A stretch of 64,000 nucleotides of DNA from Distichodus sexfasciatus (Eukaryota; Chordata; Actinopteri; Characiformes; Distichodontidae), in assembly GCA_032718565.1 (NCBI GenBank), contig JAVGVS010000093.1, positions 1,443,091 through 1,507,090 on the forward strand, given 5' to 3'. A program made the position numbers and the translations under genes. Shown piece by piece: positions 34,480 through 46,400 of this stretch. The number at the start of each line of letters is the position of its first letter. Position 1 is the first letter of the stretch. The notes beneath the pieces are model-generated. The model searched no databases, had not been told where the DNA came from, and saw nothing but the letters and a program-made list of their open reading frames with translations.

Positions 34480-34835
34480 AGGCGCGGGCCACCTCCTGGT
34501 CGTTCCATATGGTCCTAGAGATATGAGGTAAAACGTAAATGAATGTATTGTAGCAGCATGCCCCCTTTAAGTAATCATAATCATATTTTTGGAAATGACT
34601 CAGGAGTGCAGGCAGATGAAGCCTATGAAATTTCAGAATTTTCTTGAGAAAATTCATTAGATTGCACCATCTTTGCACATGAAGTCTACCAAGTTTGGTT
34701 TTGTTAGGATGTTTTTCTGAGAAGATATAGGCTTTAGACTATTATGGGTCATGCATAGAATATGAATTAATATGTAACTTCGTATCTATTTGTGTTATCA
34801 AAATTCTGTACACAACTTTTTGCCTAGATCGAGCC
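34480..34835. repeat. Dispersed repeat, copy left of the LINE
   Basis: Shares AAGTTTGGTTTTGT, GGATGTTTTTCTGAGAAGAT and the CGCATAAAATA/ATGCATAGAATA segment with 37577-37880, and GCCCCCTTTAAG with 43300. The LINE sits between two members of this family. Confidence 0.65.
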
Positions 34836-34838
34836 TGA

Positions 34839-36662
34839 CGTAGCTCCAAGACCTACAGCAGGCTCTGGTCGCTGAACTGCCGGCTGTCAAAGTGGTGCTC
34901 TGAAAATAGCATAGGTTTTGTAGATAACTGGTCTACTCAAACTGTACCAACATTGTTTTCTAGTGGCGAATTTATGAACTTTTTTGACCAAAAAATTTGT
35001 TCAATTAGACAGAATATTCTAAAATCTCAAGTAACTACAGTGGCTGGCCTTGACAAGGCAAGTACTAATACTGCAGCCATCTTATTTGAATCATTTACTC
35101 CGGTTGACCAGTCAGATCTAACGTCTTTAATCCTTTCCTCAAATTCATCTACTTGCATGTTAGATCCTGTTCCAACAAGGCTACTCAAAAAGATGATTCC
35201 AGTAGTGATTAAACCTCTACTACCAATAGTTAACTCCTCTATTAGCATTGGTTATTTACCCAAATCTCTTAAATTAGCAGTGATTAAACCTTTGCTGAAG
35301 CAGCCCAACCTGGATCCCCTGGTAATGTTAAACTATAGACGAATATCTAATCTCCCATTTATCTCCAAAATAATAGAAAAAGTTGTTGCCAGTCAGCTAA
35401 CCTCGTTCTTGCAGGAAAACCATATTTATGAAATGTTTCAGTCTGGGTTTAGAGCCAACCACAGCACAGAGACTGCTCTGCTGAAGGTAGTGAATGATCT
35501 TCTCTTATCTGCTGATCAGGGCTATGCCTCGCTCCTAGTGCTGCTTGATCTTAGTGCTGCTTTTGATACTGTTGATCATGCCATTCTCCTAGATAGACTT
35601 GAACATGTTGTTGGTATCAGAGGAGTGGCCCTCTCTTGGTTCAGATCCTACCTTTCAGACCGCTATCAGTATGTGAATGTAAATGGTGATTCCTCTGAGC
35701 ACGTCAGGGTGAAATATGGAGTACCACAAGGATCAGTTTTAGGTCCCTTGCTGTTCTCGCTGTACATGCTACCTTTAGGCTCAGTCATTCGTAAGCATGG
35801 AATTAGTTTCCACTGTTTTGCAGACGATACACAGTTATATATATCGGCTAAACCAGAAGACAGACAGCAATTTCAGAAAATGGAAAAATGCTTATGTGAC
35901 ATAAAAAAGTGGATGTCGGACAACTTCCTCCAGCTAAATCTGGACAAGACTGAGGTCCTTCTTACTGGCACTAACGCCACCAGAAGTCAGCTATCTGACA
36001 TCACGGTCAGTCTTGATGGATTATCCATTGTACCAAGTAATGTTGCTAAAAACCTTGGTGTTACTTTAGACTCTAATCTTTCATTTGATGTATATGCTTC
36101 TAACATTAGTCGCACCGTCTTCTTTCAACTCCGTAATATTGCTAAATTAAGAAACGTGCTATCCTTTCAAGATGCAGAGAAACTAGTTCATGCATTTATT
36201 ACCTCAAGACTCGATTACTGTAATGTCTTATTCTCTGGTTGTCCAAATAGGTTGTTAAATAAACTCCAGCTAGTTCAGAATGCAGCAGCCAGAGTCCTCA
36301 CTAAAACTAAAAAATATGATCATATCACCCCAATTCTATCCTCACTCCACTGGCTACCAGTAAAATTTCGTGTCGACTATAAAGTACTTCTCTTGACCTA
36401 TAAAGCTCTAAATGGTCTTGCACCGCAGTATGTGAGTGACCTCATTTGCACTTACAATCCGGCGCGTACGCTTCGATCGCAAGACGCAGATCTTTTAGTA
36501 ATACCTAGAATAAAAACCGTTACCGTGGGGGGAAGAGCATTTGCTCATAAAGCGCCACAATTGTGGAATAAACTACCCATTAGTATTTGGAGCTCAGAAA
36601 CAATCTCTGCTTTTAAGTCAAGGCTTAAGACTTACTTGTTTAGTCAGTCTTTTGGTTATTAA
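34839..36662 (+). CDS. LINE reverse transcriptase with fused SGNH-type domain remnant
   Basis: Copies the LINE RNA at a nicked target. The frame is open from 34839 after a TGA. The first ~35 residues include RLSKWCSENSIGFVDNW, which resembles the end of the SGNH/esterase-like region found in some fish LINEs. This joins in frame to STQTVPTLFSSGEFMNFF, so the DNA between was deleted without breaking the frame. RT motifs follow in order: LDPVPTRLLKK, SGFRANHSTETALLKVV, LVLLDLSAAFDTVDH (first catalytic Asp), YGVPQGSVLGPLLFSLYM, CFADDTQLYISA (catalytic Asp pair), and the C-terminal LSSLHWLPVKFRVDYKVLLL and GGRAFAHKAPQLWNKLPISI. No stop until 36660. The N-terminal endonuclease is absent, so it is not autonomous. 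Confidence 0.88.
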   Translation, partial: RSSKTYSRLWSLNCRLSKWCSENSIGFVDNWSTQTVPTLFSSGEFMNFFDQKICSIRQNILKSQVTTVAGLDKASTNTAAILFESFTPVDQSDLTSLILSSNSSTCMLDPVPTRLLKKMIPVVIKPLLPIVNSSISIGYLPKSLKLAVIKPLLKQPNLDPLVMLNYRRISNLPFISKIIEKVVASQLTSFLQENHIYEMFQSGFRANHSTETALLKVVNDLLLSADQGYASLLVLLDLSAAFDTVDHAILLDRLEHVVGIRGVALSWFRSYLSDRYQYVNVNGDSSEHVRVKYGVPQGSVLGPLLFSLYMLPLGSVIRKHGISFHCFADDTQLYISAKPEDRQQFQKMEKCLCDIKKWMSDNFLQLNLDKTEVLLTGTNATRSQLSDITVSLDGLSIVPSNVAKNLGVTLDSNLSFDVYASNISRTVFFQLRNIAKLRNVLSFQDAEKLVHAFITSRLDYCNVLFSGCPNRLLNKLQLVQNAAARVLTKTKKYDHITPILSSLHWLPVKFRVDYKVLLLTYKALNGLAPQYVSDLICTYNPARTLRSQDADLLVIPRIKTVTVGGRAFAHKAPQLWNKLPISIWSSETISAFKSRLKTYLFSQSFGY

Positions 36663-37576
36663 AATCCCTTTTTCTTAGTTAAAGGTGAGATCTGGGGGTT
36701 CATGGTCATTTGAGATTAAAGGTGAAAGGGGGGATTGGTGCTGTCATCCTACCACTCTGCTGATCGCTCAAGACGGTGGTTTGGTGTGATGCCGAGACCC
36801 CTGGAAGCCCTCATGTCTGTGTTACCTTCCAGCTCTCCCTTCTTAGCTAGGCTGCCATAGCTACTCTAGCATTGCCGGAGGTTAGGTTAGGGCACTTAAC
36901 TTTCTCCTCTCTCTTCTTCTTTTTCCGAGCTGTTCCCGAGCTGATCCTGGGATGGCGCTTGGCTGACCGAACCCTCACCAGGACTCTTTGGAGATGCCCC
37001 GAGCTGACACTGACCATCTCAACCCTACCAAGCTGACGCTGATCAACCGAACTCACCAGGAATCCCGGAGACGTCCTGAGCTGACGCTTGACCTTGTCAA
37101 CCCTCCCGAGCTGATCCTGACCCACTGAACCCGCACCAGGACTCCATGGGGACATCATCATGAAACCAACTGGGATTGGACCCTATGGACGTCTACTGAC
37201 TTAGCAGCACAATACCGAACTAATTTCAGCTTAATGTTGCTGAGAGGGTCCTGCAAGTGGCCCATCAACAACCCGGGATTCGAAATATCCCTTGGACTAT
37301 TTTTGTATCTTTGCTTCTTTAAGTAACTAACAACTCATCTTGAACTATTGCTTGTTGTACATTAAATGTTCGTGCACCCGGTCGCCCAGAGGAGGATGGG
37401 GTCCCCCTCCGAGTCTTGGTTCCTCTCAAGGTTTCTTCCTATTAGAGGGAGTTTTTCCTTGCCACTGTCACCTCAGGCTTGCTTGTTGGGGGGTTTAGGC
37501 CAGTTATATGTAAAGTGCTTTGTGACAATGACTGTTGTTAAGAGTGCTATATAAATAAATTTGAATTGAATTGAAT
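34839..37576 (+). mobile_element. L2/CR1-group LINE, 5'-truncated, with full 3' tail
   Basis: Non-LTR retrotransposon. It has a long RT frame, a ~900-bp 3' untranslated region and a 3' end in ATATAAATAAATTTGAATTG with short TTGAA repeats, a tail typical of fish L2/Rex1-related LINEs. The endonuclease domain is missing. A decayed relative lies at 60880-61790. Confidence 0.88.
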
Positions 37577-37880
37577 GAGGTATGCCAAGTTTCACGAGAA
37601 ACGGTCAAATAGTGTCGCAGGAATTTGTTTTAGTTTTAGTTTGAGCAGTTCTTGAGATTTTAACATATCAGTTATGACGCTCCCTAGTGATCAGATTACA
37701 CCATCTTTGGCAGGTGTCCAAAGCTCGGAGTGTACATGAAGTCAAGTTTGGTTTTGTCTGGATGTTTTTCTGAGAAGATATATATAATGGGCCACGCATA
37801 AAATACTTATTGTTCCATAACTTTGTAACCCTTTGTCCTATCGAAATTATGTACACAAGTAATTCATTTTACTTAAAACT
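37577..37880. repeat. Dispersed repeat, copy right of the LINE
   Basis: See 34480-34835. Includes GTTTTGTCTGGATGTTTTTC and GACGCTCCCTAGTGATCAGA. Confidence 0.6.
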
Positions 37881-37945
37881 GGAGTTTTCACAAAATGGTG
37901 GGACAATTTTGCAGTTGGAAATGCAGGCCATGTCCATTAGATTCA

Positions 37946-38046
37946 GAAGCATCTAGGGAATCAAGGGGAAAATTAATTCAAATTTATCCCAAACAGGGAT
38001 AACTAAATTCACATTGTGTATGTGTTTTACATTAATACACTTTTGA
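37946..38046. repeat. ~98-bp direct repeat, copy 1
   Basis: From TCTAGGGAATCAAGGGG to ATTAATACACTTTTG. The second copy is at 38288-38387, with about three differences. Confidence 0.9.
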
Positions 38047-38171
38047 TTTGAGATATTTTAGTTACATTTTACTTAAAACTATTTCTTAACGTTTACTAGG
38101 GCCACAAATCATTTTTTTTAGTGTAGGTGGCTCTAACAAACCAACATTCATTTTAGCTTTTATCTCCTGAT

Positions 38172-38287
38172 GTCACGTCTGCACCTCCTCCCCGACGCCC
38201 GGACTCACCAGAGTATTAAACCTGAGGTTTGCTGTGTCGCGTCGGGGTTGTTATAGTTACGGAGTGTATGTCCCTTTAAGAATTTTC
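38172..38287 (+). mobile_element. Gypsy LTR piece (first ~115 bp)
   Basis: TGTCACGTCTGCACCTCC...TGTATGTCCCTTTAAG matches the start of the LTR at 20949. Stops after CCTTTAAGAATTTTCCC. Confidence 0.85.
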
Positions 38288-38387
38288 CCATTCTAGGGAA
38301 TCAGGGGGGAAATTAATGCAAATTTATCCCAAACAGGGATAACTAAATTCACATTGTGTATGTGTTTTACATTAATACACTTTTGCC
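38288..38387. repeat. ~98-bp direct repeat, copy 2
   Basis: Copy of 37946-38046, placed between two LTR pieces of opposite orientation. Confidence 0.9.
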
Positions 38388-38893
38388 GGGGAAGGAGACG
38401 CAGACGCAGGAGCTTTGATGCTGAGGTGTGTTTATTTACATTGTGCAGGAAAACACAATCCAATGCAGTTCGTGCCACACGGGCGAGAGAAGCCTAAACC
38501 TGAGAGTCCGACCGGCAGGAAGAGCAGGCAGTGGGCCGCGAGCTGGCGGCGGCCAGTTAGCTTAGCGGCAGCTGGTTAGCTGAGCGGCGGCTAGCTAGCT
38601 TAGCAGTGGCGGGTTAGCTTAGCGGCGGCTAGGCGGCTCTGGTGGTGGAGGCTCCGGACGAGCTGGGTACTGGAGTAGATGAGGCACACAAACACAAGGG
38701 AGACCGTACAAAGGAGAACCGGATCGGTCTGGTTAAATAAGACAACTCATAACTGATTAACCAAAGACGAACCAATGAACGAAAATGTAATAATGACACA
38801 CAGGTGACACGTATTAGGACGGGGGAACCACCACCATGACGTAGACAACCCCGACGTGTCTAATGGGGAAATCCTTAAAGGGACATACACACC
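38388..38893 (-). mobile_element. Gypsy LTR piece, inverted
   Basis: Read on the minus strand from 38893 it begins TGTGTATGTCCCTTTAAGG and runs through CACGTCGGGGTTGTC (as in the 38172 piece and the 20949 LTR). It then passes an AATAAA (near 38432) and ends CTCCTTCCCCGG. It supplies the rest of an LTR that the 38172 piece starts, in opposite orientation. It contains a short TTAGCTTAGCGGCGGC-type tandem repeat (38557-38630). Confidence 0.75.
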
Positions 38894-39538
38894 TTATGTG
38901 TTTTGTGTTTTACGTTTTGCGCCTTATTTAAACCCGCCGAACCAGCCACACTTCGGTTCGTTCTCCCTCATATCTTGCATTTGTTTCGTTCCTGTCTCGT
39001 TGTGTTAATTAAATCACGTTTCGCCTTTTGATCTCGGTTTTTTCGGTGTGGCTTGACGTTAGGCTTTTTGTTTTTTCCAGCTCTGCCTTTTCTCCGTTCT
39101 CGTTGGGACTCCCCGTTTTGGATCTTCCGTTTGGACTTTCAGTTTGGATTATTTCAGCCCCGTTTTTCTTCGTTGGTTTTTCAACTGTCCTGTTTTTGTT
39201 TCTCCGCAGGCTCGTGTTCCTCAGTGAGGTCCTCTCCCGCAGCGCCGGGATCGCCTCTGTTTCGCCTCGTGGGTCTTTGAGGAGCGCAAGGCGCTCCTTC
39301 TCCTGGTTTCCCCACGGAGGCTCTCCCGTTTTGGCCACGGCCACGCTCACTGGGGGCACGGACTCCACCTGAGAGAGGATTTTGGACATCCGTTTTTTAC
39401 TTTCGGTTTCGTGGACTTCGTGTTTTTTCTCCGTTTTTTGCCCTGCCTGCTTTTGTCCCTGTGTTTGTATATTTTTTTTCAATAAACTTTTCTTGTATTC
39501 CGTTGCGTCCTCGCCTGCGTCAAGCTGCCACCATGACA
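38894..39538 (+). mobile_element. LTR 3' portion, plus orientation
   Basis: Contains a TATA-like TTATTTAAACC near 38928, the polyadenylation signal AATAAA near 39481 and an end GCCACCATGACA, as LTRs do. The 5' start is not definable. The 176-codon minus frame (39009-39539) overlaps it and is spurious. Confidence 0.6.
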
Positions 39539-40631
39539 AGTATGTCTTTTCTGCATCTTGGCTGATTATTAAAATTCTGTATTAAAATTTAACCTTGTGG
39601 CATTCAGAAAAAGCTTACAGCACCAGCAAAAGTAATCTTTTGCTTAATCAGGCGGTGTAGAGCGCGCACAGACCGTTTTGAAGTAGCGTGCAGGCAGAGT
39701 TGAGCATGTGCAGATACGAGATTTTTCTAACGAAAGGTCCCCTGCGTGCTGAGAATTGTGGCACAAAAATAACGCTACATATATCAGGCTGCATATACAT
39801 TCAGTTATTGCATCATGTCCTTAGTATGTATGGATCTAGCGATATATGTTCAGTCTCTGACTTGATGCCTGCAGACATGTACAAACTTCTTTATAAAGAT
39901 GAGCAGCTCAAAGTCGCTTGTGACTAAGTAATGTGCCTATTAACTATTTTTAAATGGTAAAATAATGATTGTTATAATGTATTATAAAACTTAAAATATA
40001 TACAGTATAGTTGGTTAAACATATTTTTCTCCATTACTTTCAGGAACAACATAAAGTCTAATTTTTTAAAAAAGTGCTCCATTGCTTTGAGGGCAACCTC
40101 TCAGTTTAGGTAAGTACATGGAATGACACTGAAGTCTGTAATTACGTGCCAATTAATTTTTTACTACTTTGTTGCAAAACTGTTAGCTAACTTCACTTAT
40201 TCTTTTTTCTTTTCTAGGCATAATATGTAAGTGTGTGTATTGACAATAGTAAGTCGATATGAATTACTTAAAAATTGCAAGCTAAACCATTGCCACAATG
40301 GACACAGATTCAGGCATCTCTGATAGAAAAATTACACTTTTACATTATTAAGCAAAATAAAACCTTTTTCTAGGCATCACTGATTTAAGTACAATGTATT
40401 TTGTCAGAAATCGGTATTGTCATTTCTTTTCTCTTGGTCCAGACCTGAACTTGAGCTATAGGTGTTTAAACATCCTCAACTCAGTCTCATATCTCAAAGT
40501 ACTTCTGTTTATTGACTTGCTGCCTCTCTCTAGTCAACAGTCAAAACATAATTACTGGTGTGAAAATAATTGTTATGGACAGTGTGCTGGAAAACATTCT
40601 GATTTGTCATTTTATATGCCTTCTTTTGCAG
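39539..40631. other. Possible intronic/5' sequence of the following gene fragment; no exon confirmed
   Basis: A 79-codon frame at 39688-39927 has no domain I can name. The rest is AT-rich. Confidence 0.3.
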
Positions 40632-41120
40632 GGTGAGAGCATTGAACTCAAGAGGGACTGTGTCACTGGAAGTCTGTGTCTACCTCAATGAAGACAGCAA
40701 GGAGTACTTGGTCAGTAGTACCATTTTATTGTGAGATAAGAATTGTAATCTGTGATTTGTAATATATTTTTGTGTGTTGTGTTTGCTTGTTTTCTCCATA
40801 TCCATGTTTGTTTCCATGTTTCCACTATTAGGATGTCAGTCGTCAGGAAGCTAAGAGGGAGATCTCTCAGACCACCATGGGGATTTCTCTGATTTGCAGT
40901 GAGGCTGCTGGTGAAGAGGATAAACCACAGGATGTCGGAGTGGTGATTGAGGGTGTGGAGCTGCTAAGCAAACTGAGAAGTATTTCCTCTAGGTGTGTCA
41001 TGCTTTTTGAAATCATTTACACACTCAACCTGAGCTACCCCCAGGAACTTAAATACACATTTGAGTTCTTCCAGAAAGTGGTGATGAACTTAGATGGCAA
41101 CAAACTGTCCCCAAAGGATC
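40632..41120 (+). pseudogene. Two C-terminal exons of a fish multicopy gene (SAMD3-like C-terminal region), truncated
   Basis: Exon 40632-40710 follows TCTTTTGCAG and encodes VRALNSRGTVSLEVCVYLNE-DSKEYL, ending before GTCAGT. The intron (40711-40831) ends TCCACTATTAG. The next exon continues in frame with DVSRQEAKREISQTTMGISL, DVGVVIEGVELLSKL, MLFEIIYTLNLSYPQELKYT and FEFFQKVVMNLDGNKLSP. This pattern resembles the last exons of the expanded fish family annotated as sterile-alpha-motif-domain-containing-3-like or uncharacterised; its function is not established. After KLSPKDQ the sequence switches to a LINE, so the normal end is lost. N-terminal exons are not found upstream within the window. 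Confidence 0.65.
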
Positions 41121-42555
41121 AGCTGGGCCTAAACATCCCGTTGGTGAACTGGATCCTAGATTTCCTGACTAACAGGCACAGTCTGTCCGCATCGGAACCA
41201 ACACCTCCAACACCATCACACTGAGCACAGGCGCGCCACAGGGCTGCGTGTTCAGCCCACTGCTCTTCACGCTACTGACCCACGATTGCACAGCAGCGCT
41301 CAGCTCAAACCAAATCATTAAGTTTGCAGATGACATGACTGTGGTGGGCCTCATCAAGAACAATGACATCTCAGCATACACAGAGGCGGTGGCGAGAGTG
41401 GCTGACTGGTGTAAGAGCAACAACCTTTCTTTAAATGTGGACAAAACAAAAGAAATAATCATCGACTTCAGAAGGTCCAGCACTGCACACCCTCCTCTCA
41501 CCGTCGACGGCGCTGTTGTCGAGAGAGTGAAAAACACCAAGCTCCTGGGTGTCCACATCACAGAGGACCTCTCTTGGTCCCTCAACTCCACCTCTATAGC
41601 CAAGAGGGCTCATCAGGGTCTGCACTTCCTGCGGAGACTGAAGAGAGCAAGCCTCCCCCCACCGATCCTTAAGACATTCTACACCAGCACCATTGAAAGT
41701 CTTCTCTCCAGCTGCATCAGTGTCTGGTATGGGAACTGTAAAGTTTCAGACTGCAACACACTTCAGCGTATAGTGGGAGCAGCTGAGAAGGTCATTGGTG
41801 TGCCCCTACCCCCCTGAAAGACATTTTCCAGACCTGCTGCTACAACAGAGCCAGAAATATAGTGAAGGACCACGCTCATCCACTACATGGACTCTTTTCA
41901 CTTTTACCATCTGACAAATGGTATCGTAGCCACCGATCTGCCACCAAGAGACTGTGTAACAGCTTCATACCACAAGCCATCAGGACTCTGAATGCACATT
42001 AATATCGGAGCTCTCTTAAAATACCTCAAACTACCTCACACCGCACTTTACATACCTACTGTCTACTGTTTACATCGGGCACACTCAGATGCACTAGTTT
42101 TAATACAATAACTGTAAATTCTCCTTTCTTCCAAAGATGTTTTCAACTCTGTATTTAACCTGTGCAGTATAATAATCATGTTCAAGATCAGTCATTAAGG
42201 TTTACATCCTCACCTTCAAATAGTACTGGAGTGTTGTGTATTTATTGTTCTGTCTATTTATTGTGATTGTTTTGTATTGTGATGTTCTTGCACGCCATCT
42301 GTTATAAGCTGCTTAGATGCTGATGCTGCCAATGTGCCTTAAAAACATCCACTAAGCAATACTTGTTTACACTCCGTCTCTTCACTTAACGTCACTTTCA
42401 TAACGTCACTTTCGTTCTGTATTTATTGTATTGCTTGTTGCACCTTTTGTCCTGTTGAATGTAATGTTCAGTGTTACTGTATGTTGCACCGGGGCCATGG
42501 GGAAATGCTGTCTCATCACACTTTGTACATGTACAAGTACCTTGAACCTTGAACC
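41121..42555 (+). mobile_element. L2/CR1/Rex1-group LINE, 5'-truncated
   Basis: Begins inside the RT at LNIPLVNWILDFLTNR and ends with CTTGAACCTTGAACCC, a short 3' repeat tail. RT motifs: STGAPQGCVFSPLLF, KFADDMTVVGLI (catalytic Asp pair), LNVDKTKEIIIDFRRS, LLGVHITEDLSWS and the C-terminal RRLKRASLPPPILKTFYTST. There is a one-base loss near 41177 and another in the C-run near 41812. Confidence 0.85.
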
Positions 42556-42786
42556 CTTATGTGTCTTACATAGGAATTTACATTAAGTTTATTTAAGTTA
42601 CTTAAGTATACTCAACATGATAGAAACAAGAACCTTTACATTAAACTTATGTAATAAAAATACATGGAAAATTATGTAATAAAAATACATAAAGTCTAAG
42701 TTTTTGGCATAATTATTTTTTTGAGTGTACAGTGTACACTTATAGCGTGAAAAGATGTTTTGGAACAAAAACTCCTGGATTTAAAT

Positions 42787-42935
42787 AAAAGGTTGCTGCA
42801 ATTGTCTCTGTTATTGGGAAAATAATGACCATGATATAATATTTGACAATAATAAGCAAGTTTTATAAGCAGAATGCAATATATTTCATAATAATAAGCT
42901 GTATTTCAGAATGTGTTCATAATATATATCTGTCT
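42787..42935 (-). repeat. Dispersed repeat, copy 2 (inverted relative to 28738-28901)
   Basis: Reverse complement of 28738-28901 with scattered differences. Confidence 0.7.
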
Positions 42936-42943
42936 CTTATTTA

Positions 42944-43470
42944 TTAGGGGTCCAAACAGGAAGTGCTTATGGAGACCTCTTATAATCATTCTGTTGTTTA
43001 ATAACCATAGGCCAAAAATTATAGCGGTTGGTGGAAGTGTTTTGACCTCTAGGGGTCTCTGAGGAATGCTACAGAAACATATGCAGTCTGATTCAGTGCG
43101 GTGCAATGCACACAACACGGTCACATTAACTATTTAATTCATATGGCATGTTACTGTTGTCATTCCTAGAATATGAATTGATGCAAGTGGGTGTGAACTA
43201 TTGTGTTTATAGGAGAGATTCACAAAAGTTTTGCAAGCAGCATTTATTTCATTTTTATTATTGCCGTGTTAATGAAATATTTGTCATAGTGCACTGATTA
43301 GAAGGGTACAAAAGTCATTGTAATAGGCAACGCCCCCTTTAAGCAATCATGGCCATATTTTATGAACTGAATTGTGAGTGGAGATAGAGGAAGTCTACTA
43401 AATGTAAATTTTTATCTTGATTGGTTCTTGAGATACTAACATGTATCAGTTACAGTATATGACACCCACT
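42944..43470. repeat. Dispersed fish repeat (GGGGTCCAAACAGGAAGTGC)
   Basis: The start matches 9238-9297. The later part (AACGCCCCCTTTAAGCAATCA, TTCTTGAGATACTAACATGT) matches the pieces beside the LINE at 34480 and 37577. Non-coding. Confidence 0.55.
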
Positions 43471-46400
43471 GAGCAGCAGTAAGTTCTTGAAACTCTCCAC
43501 TATCGGGAAGCGGGAAGCATGCAAATGCTTGATGATAGCCAGACCAAGACAAAGGCTGGAAGCAGGGCTTTAAACAAGGTAAACTAAATAAGAGACAAGT
43601 GAAGCAAATGAAGACTACTAACCAAGTGAAATAAATAAGGATAGTCAACACTCAGTAATACAGGAAAAATAACAAATAGCGGCATCTGTACACCGACAGG
43701 GGAATCGCAGGGGTGTTCCTGAATCAGATGCTAAAAAACTCATTGTAAATATACACAGGCATAAAAAGTTTAATGAAATGTGCAGTGGTTGAATATTCTT
43801 ATTTTTCTTATTGTCTCTTATGGGAACTGCTTGGATTGAAAAGATCAAGAAGGCAGTAGTGATTGTCATATAAAAGCTGCACTATTACCTATGCTATTAG
43901 TCATTTCTTCTGGCATCAAATAAACTCTTGTCTATGTACTAGTAGTTACAATCTGTGAAAGAATTGGTTTTAACAGTGGAATTTAGTAGTTATGTAGTAG
44001 TCATGGTCTGCATAAAGTTACTGTGTGAAAGATTATTTGCTAATTCATTTAACAGATATGAATTAGATTGTTCACAGTAGTCTGTGGTTTGATAATTTGC
44101 TATCTACAGTAAATCCCCACCCAGTAAATCTGGTGTGCATAAAACTCTGAGATGTCACAGTGGCTATTTTACACTTGAGTTCAGTGTCATTCTTACCCCC
44201 CACCTTTCCTGTCTATTCTCATACACTCCTTGAACTCAGCCATTGTCTGAACTATTTTTCTACTTGAAGGTAGTATTTGTCTACCCTTAATCTCCAGAGC
44301 CTAAAGGAACAATTCTGAGAAAACAATTACCTTTAAGAGCATCCATATAATGGCTTGTACTATTGTATTATGACAAAATGTAAGATAAAATGTGTCAAGG
44401 TTGTATTAAAGGTAGCACCCCTAAATAAATAAATATACAATGTATTTTGGCTGTATGAATCACACTGTGCACTTCTATATTTTCACTTTATTGTTGAATA
44501 TAGCAGTTTAGTTAGATTAAAGCATTCCTAACCAAAAACAAATGGAATACCACTTAATCCATATAAAGCAAGTCTTATTAGATGTGCCTGTGAGGAGTTG
44601 TGTGTGGGCATGATTTGCACACAAACTGAAAATCCTGTGAATCGGTGTGCAAGAGAGACATATTGATTGATCTTGTTCCTATTAAATAGACAAGGTGTCC
44701 ACAAGACAAAAAGAATACATTGTACTCAACACTTTCAGGCAGAAACACTAAGAAGAGGATCACAAATTCACAATGAGTAATGGGATATCCATCATATACT
44801 ATATGATCAAAATGTCAATAGAAGTTCCAGTAATTATATATCAACTCACCCATTTTCTTCTTCTGAAATGTGAAGCCTGTGACTTCATCACTTAACAGTT
44901 CTTTACATGCCACCATTTTTTTTTACTACATAAAAGCAAACATGAAACAATGTAATGAGTGTTATGAGCTGATCCTTGATCCTTATTTGCTGGGTGCAGA
45001 ATAACCTGAGTGGGCTGACTGTAGCATACAGATGGACTCATGCTAACACACAATCACACACAGGCACATATATATTCAGAATTATTGAATTGCTAAACAC
45101 TTTTACAAAATAAATTAGTTTAAGGTGGAGTTTGTTTTGTATATATATTACCTAAAAACAGAGAGAAGAGTCAATTAATCAATAGCATGTTAGGAATGTT
45201 TCAGTTTTGCAGAGATAAAAGCTGCCACCGCATCTCGCTTTGCCTGGAGCATGCAGTGGGTGTGTGTGGGCAGTGGTACTGTCTGGGGAAGTGGTGAGTC
45301 AGAGCTAGGCTGATGCTGCCAGTAGCTGGGGCACTGTGTGGGCGTCTGTGGGAGCCTGCTTGCAGTCTGTGGGGGCGATAGTGATCCGGAAGGGGGGCTT
45401 CCGCTGTATTTTTGAAAAGCTTTTAAGATGAAATTCAAAGTTCCTTTGTTTTCAGAGATCAAAACCATTTCATAACCTATGCTTAGCATAATGCTTTTGC
45501 ACATCTGCTACTCCCACTTGTGGCAAGTTTAATTAGCATTATTGGCATTAGCAGTTGTGCTATTCTCACTCTTATCTAATAATGTGATCCTTAAAGAACA
45601 GGCACACAGAATTTTAATGGAAAAATTATTTGACAGACAAAAACTTTGTCTAAGTGTTATGAGAGAAATTGAGGGATAAACCATCCATTCCTTAAAGATG
45701 TTAAGCACAAACATTTAAATACATAAATACATACACAAAACCTATGTGCATTAACACAGACATGTACACATACTCTTTACTGTGCTTCTTTTTTGCAGAT
45801 TCCTTTTCCTTGCATATGGGCAGTAGGCCCAGAATACATTTAAAACAGTGTGTGCATTTCATATCGCATATGCAATATCCTGTACTGTTACTGAAGTATT
45901 TTCTGATGAAGTACACTGAAAACTATGACAATAATCAACAATCAACTTTAATCAACAATAGTACCTTTTAAAACAAGAATTATACAAATACTTTTGTAAC
46001 TTTTCTTTAACCCTTCAACATAATGGCTGTCTTCATATTCTCTTATTATGAAACAGAACGTCTCAGCTTTTTCTGAACTTTACCCCAGCCAGCCACCTGA
46101 GGTCCTGTCTGAGCCCTGTCCTGTCTTGTCTGTCTAGTGTGGTATGTAAATCAATTCCCTCTGTCCTGTCACACTGTGTCTTGATCGGTTAATGAACTTA
46201 ATTATGTGTCACTGTTGTCATCTTTGTTCTTTTTTTCCTAGTTTCTCTTATTAGTTCAAAAGAAGAGGGGTAAGATGCAATGCTGCAGGTCCAACCTCCC
46301 CGCTCCTTTGCCCAAAAGGCCCTGAGTTTTGTCTGTCTTGTGTGGTATGTCTATCAATTCCCTCAGTCTTACCCCTGTATGTTCTGATTGATGTGTTAGC

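Noticed and set aside
39009..39539. 176-codon minus-strand Lys/Glu-rich frame
   Set aside because: It is the antisense of an LTR with a polyadenylation signal; the composition reflects T/C-rich sense sequence.
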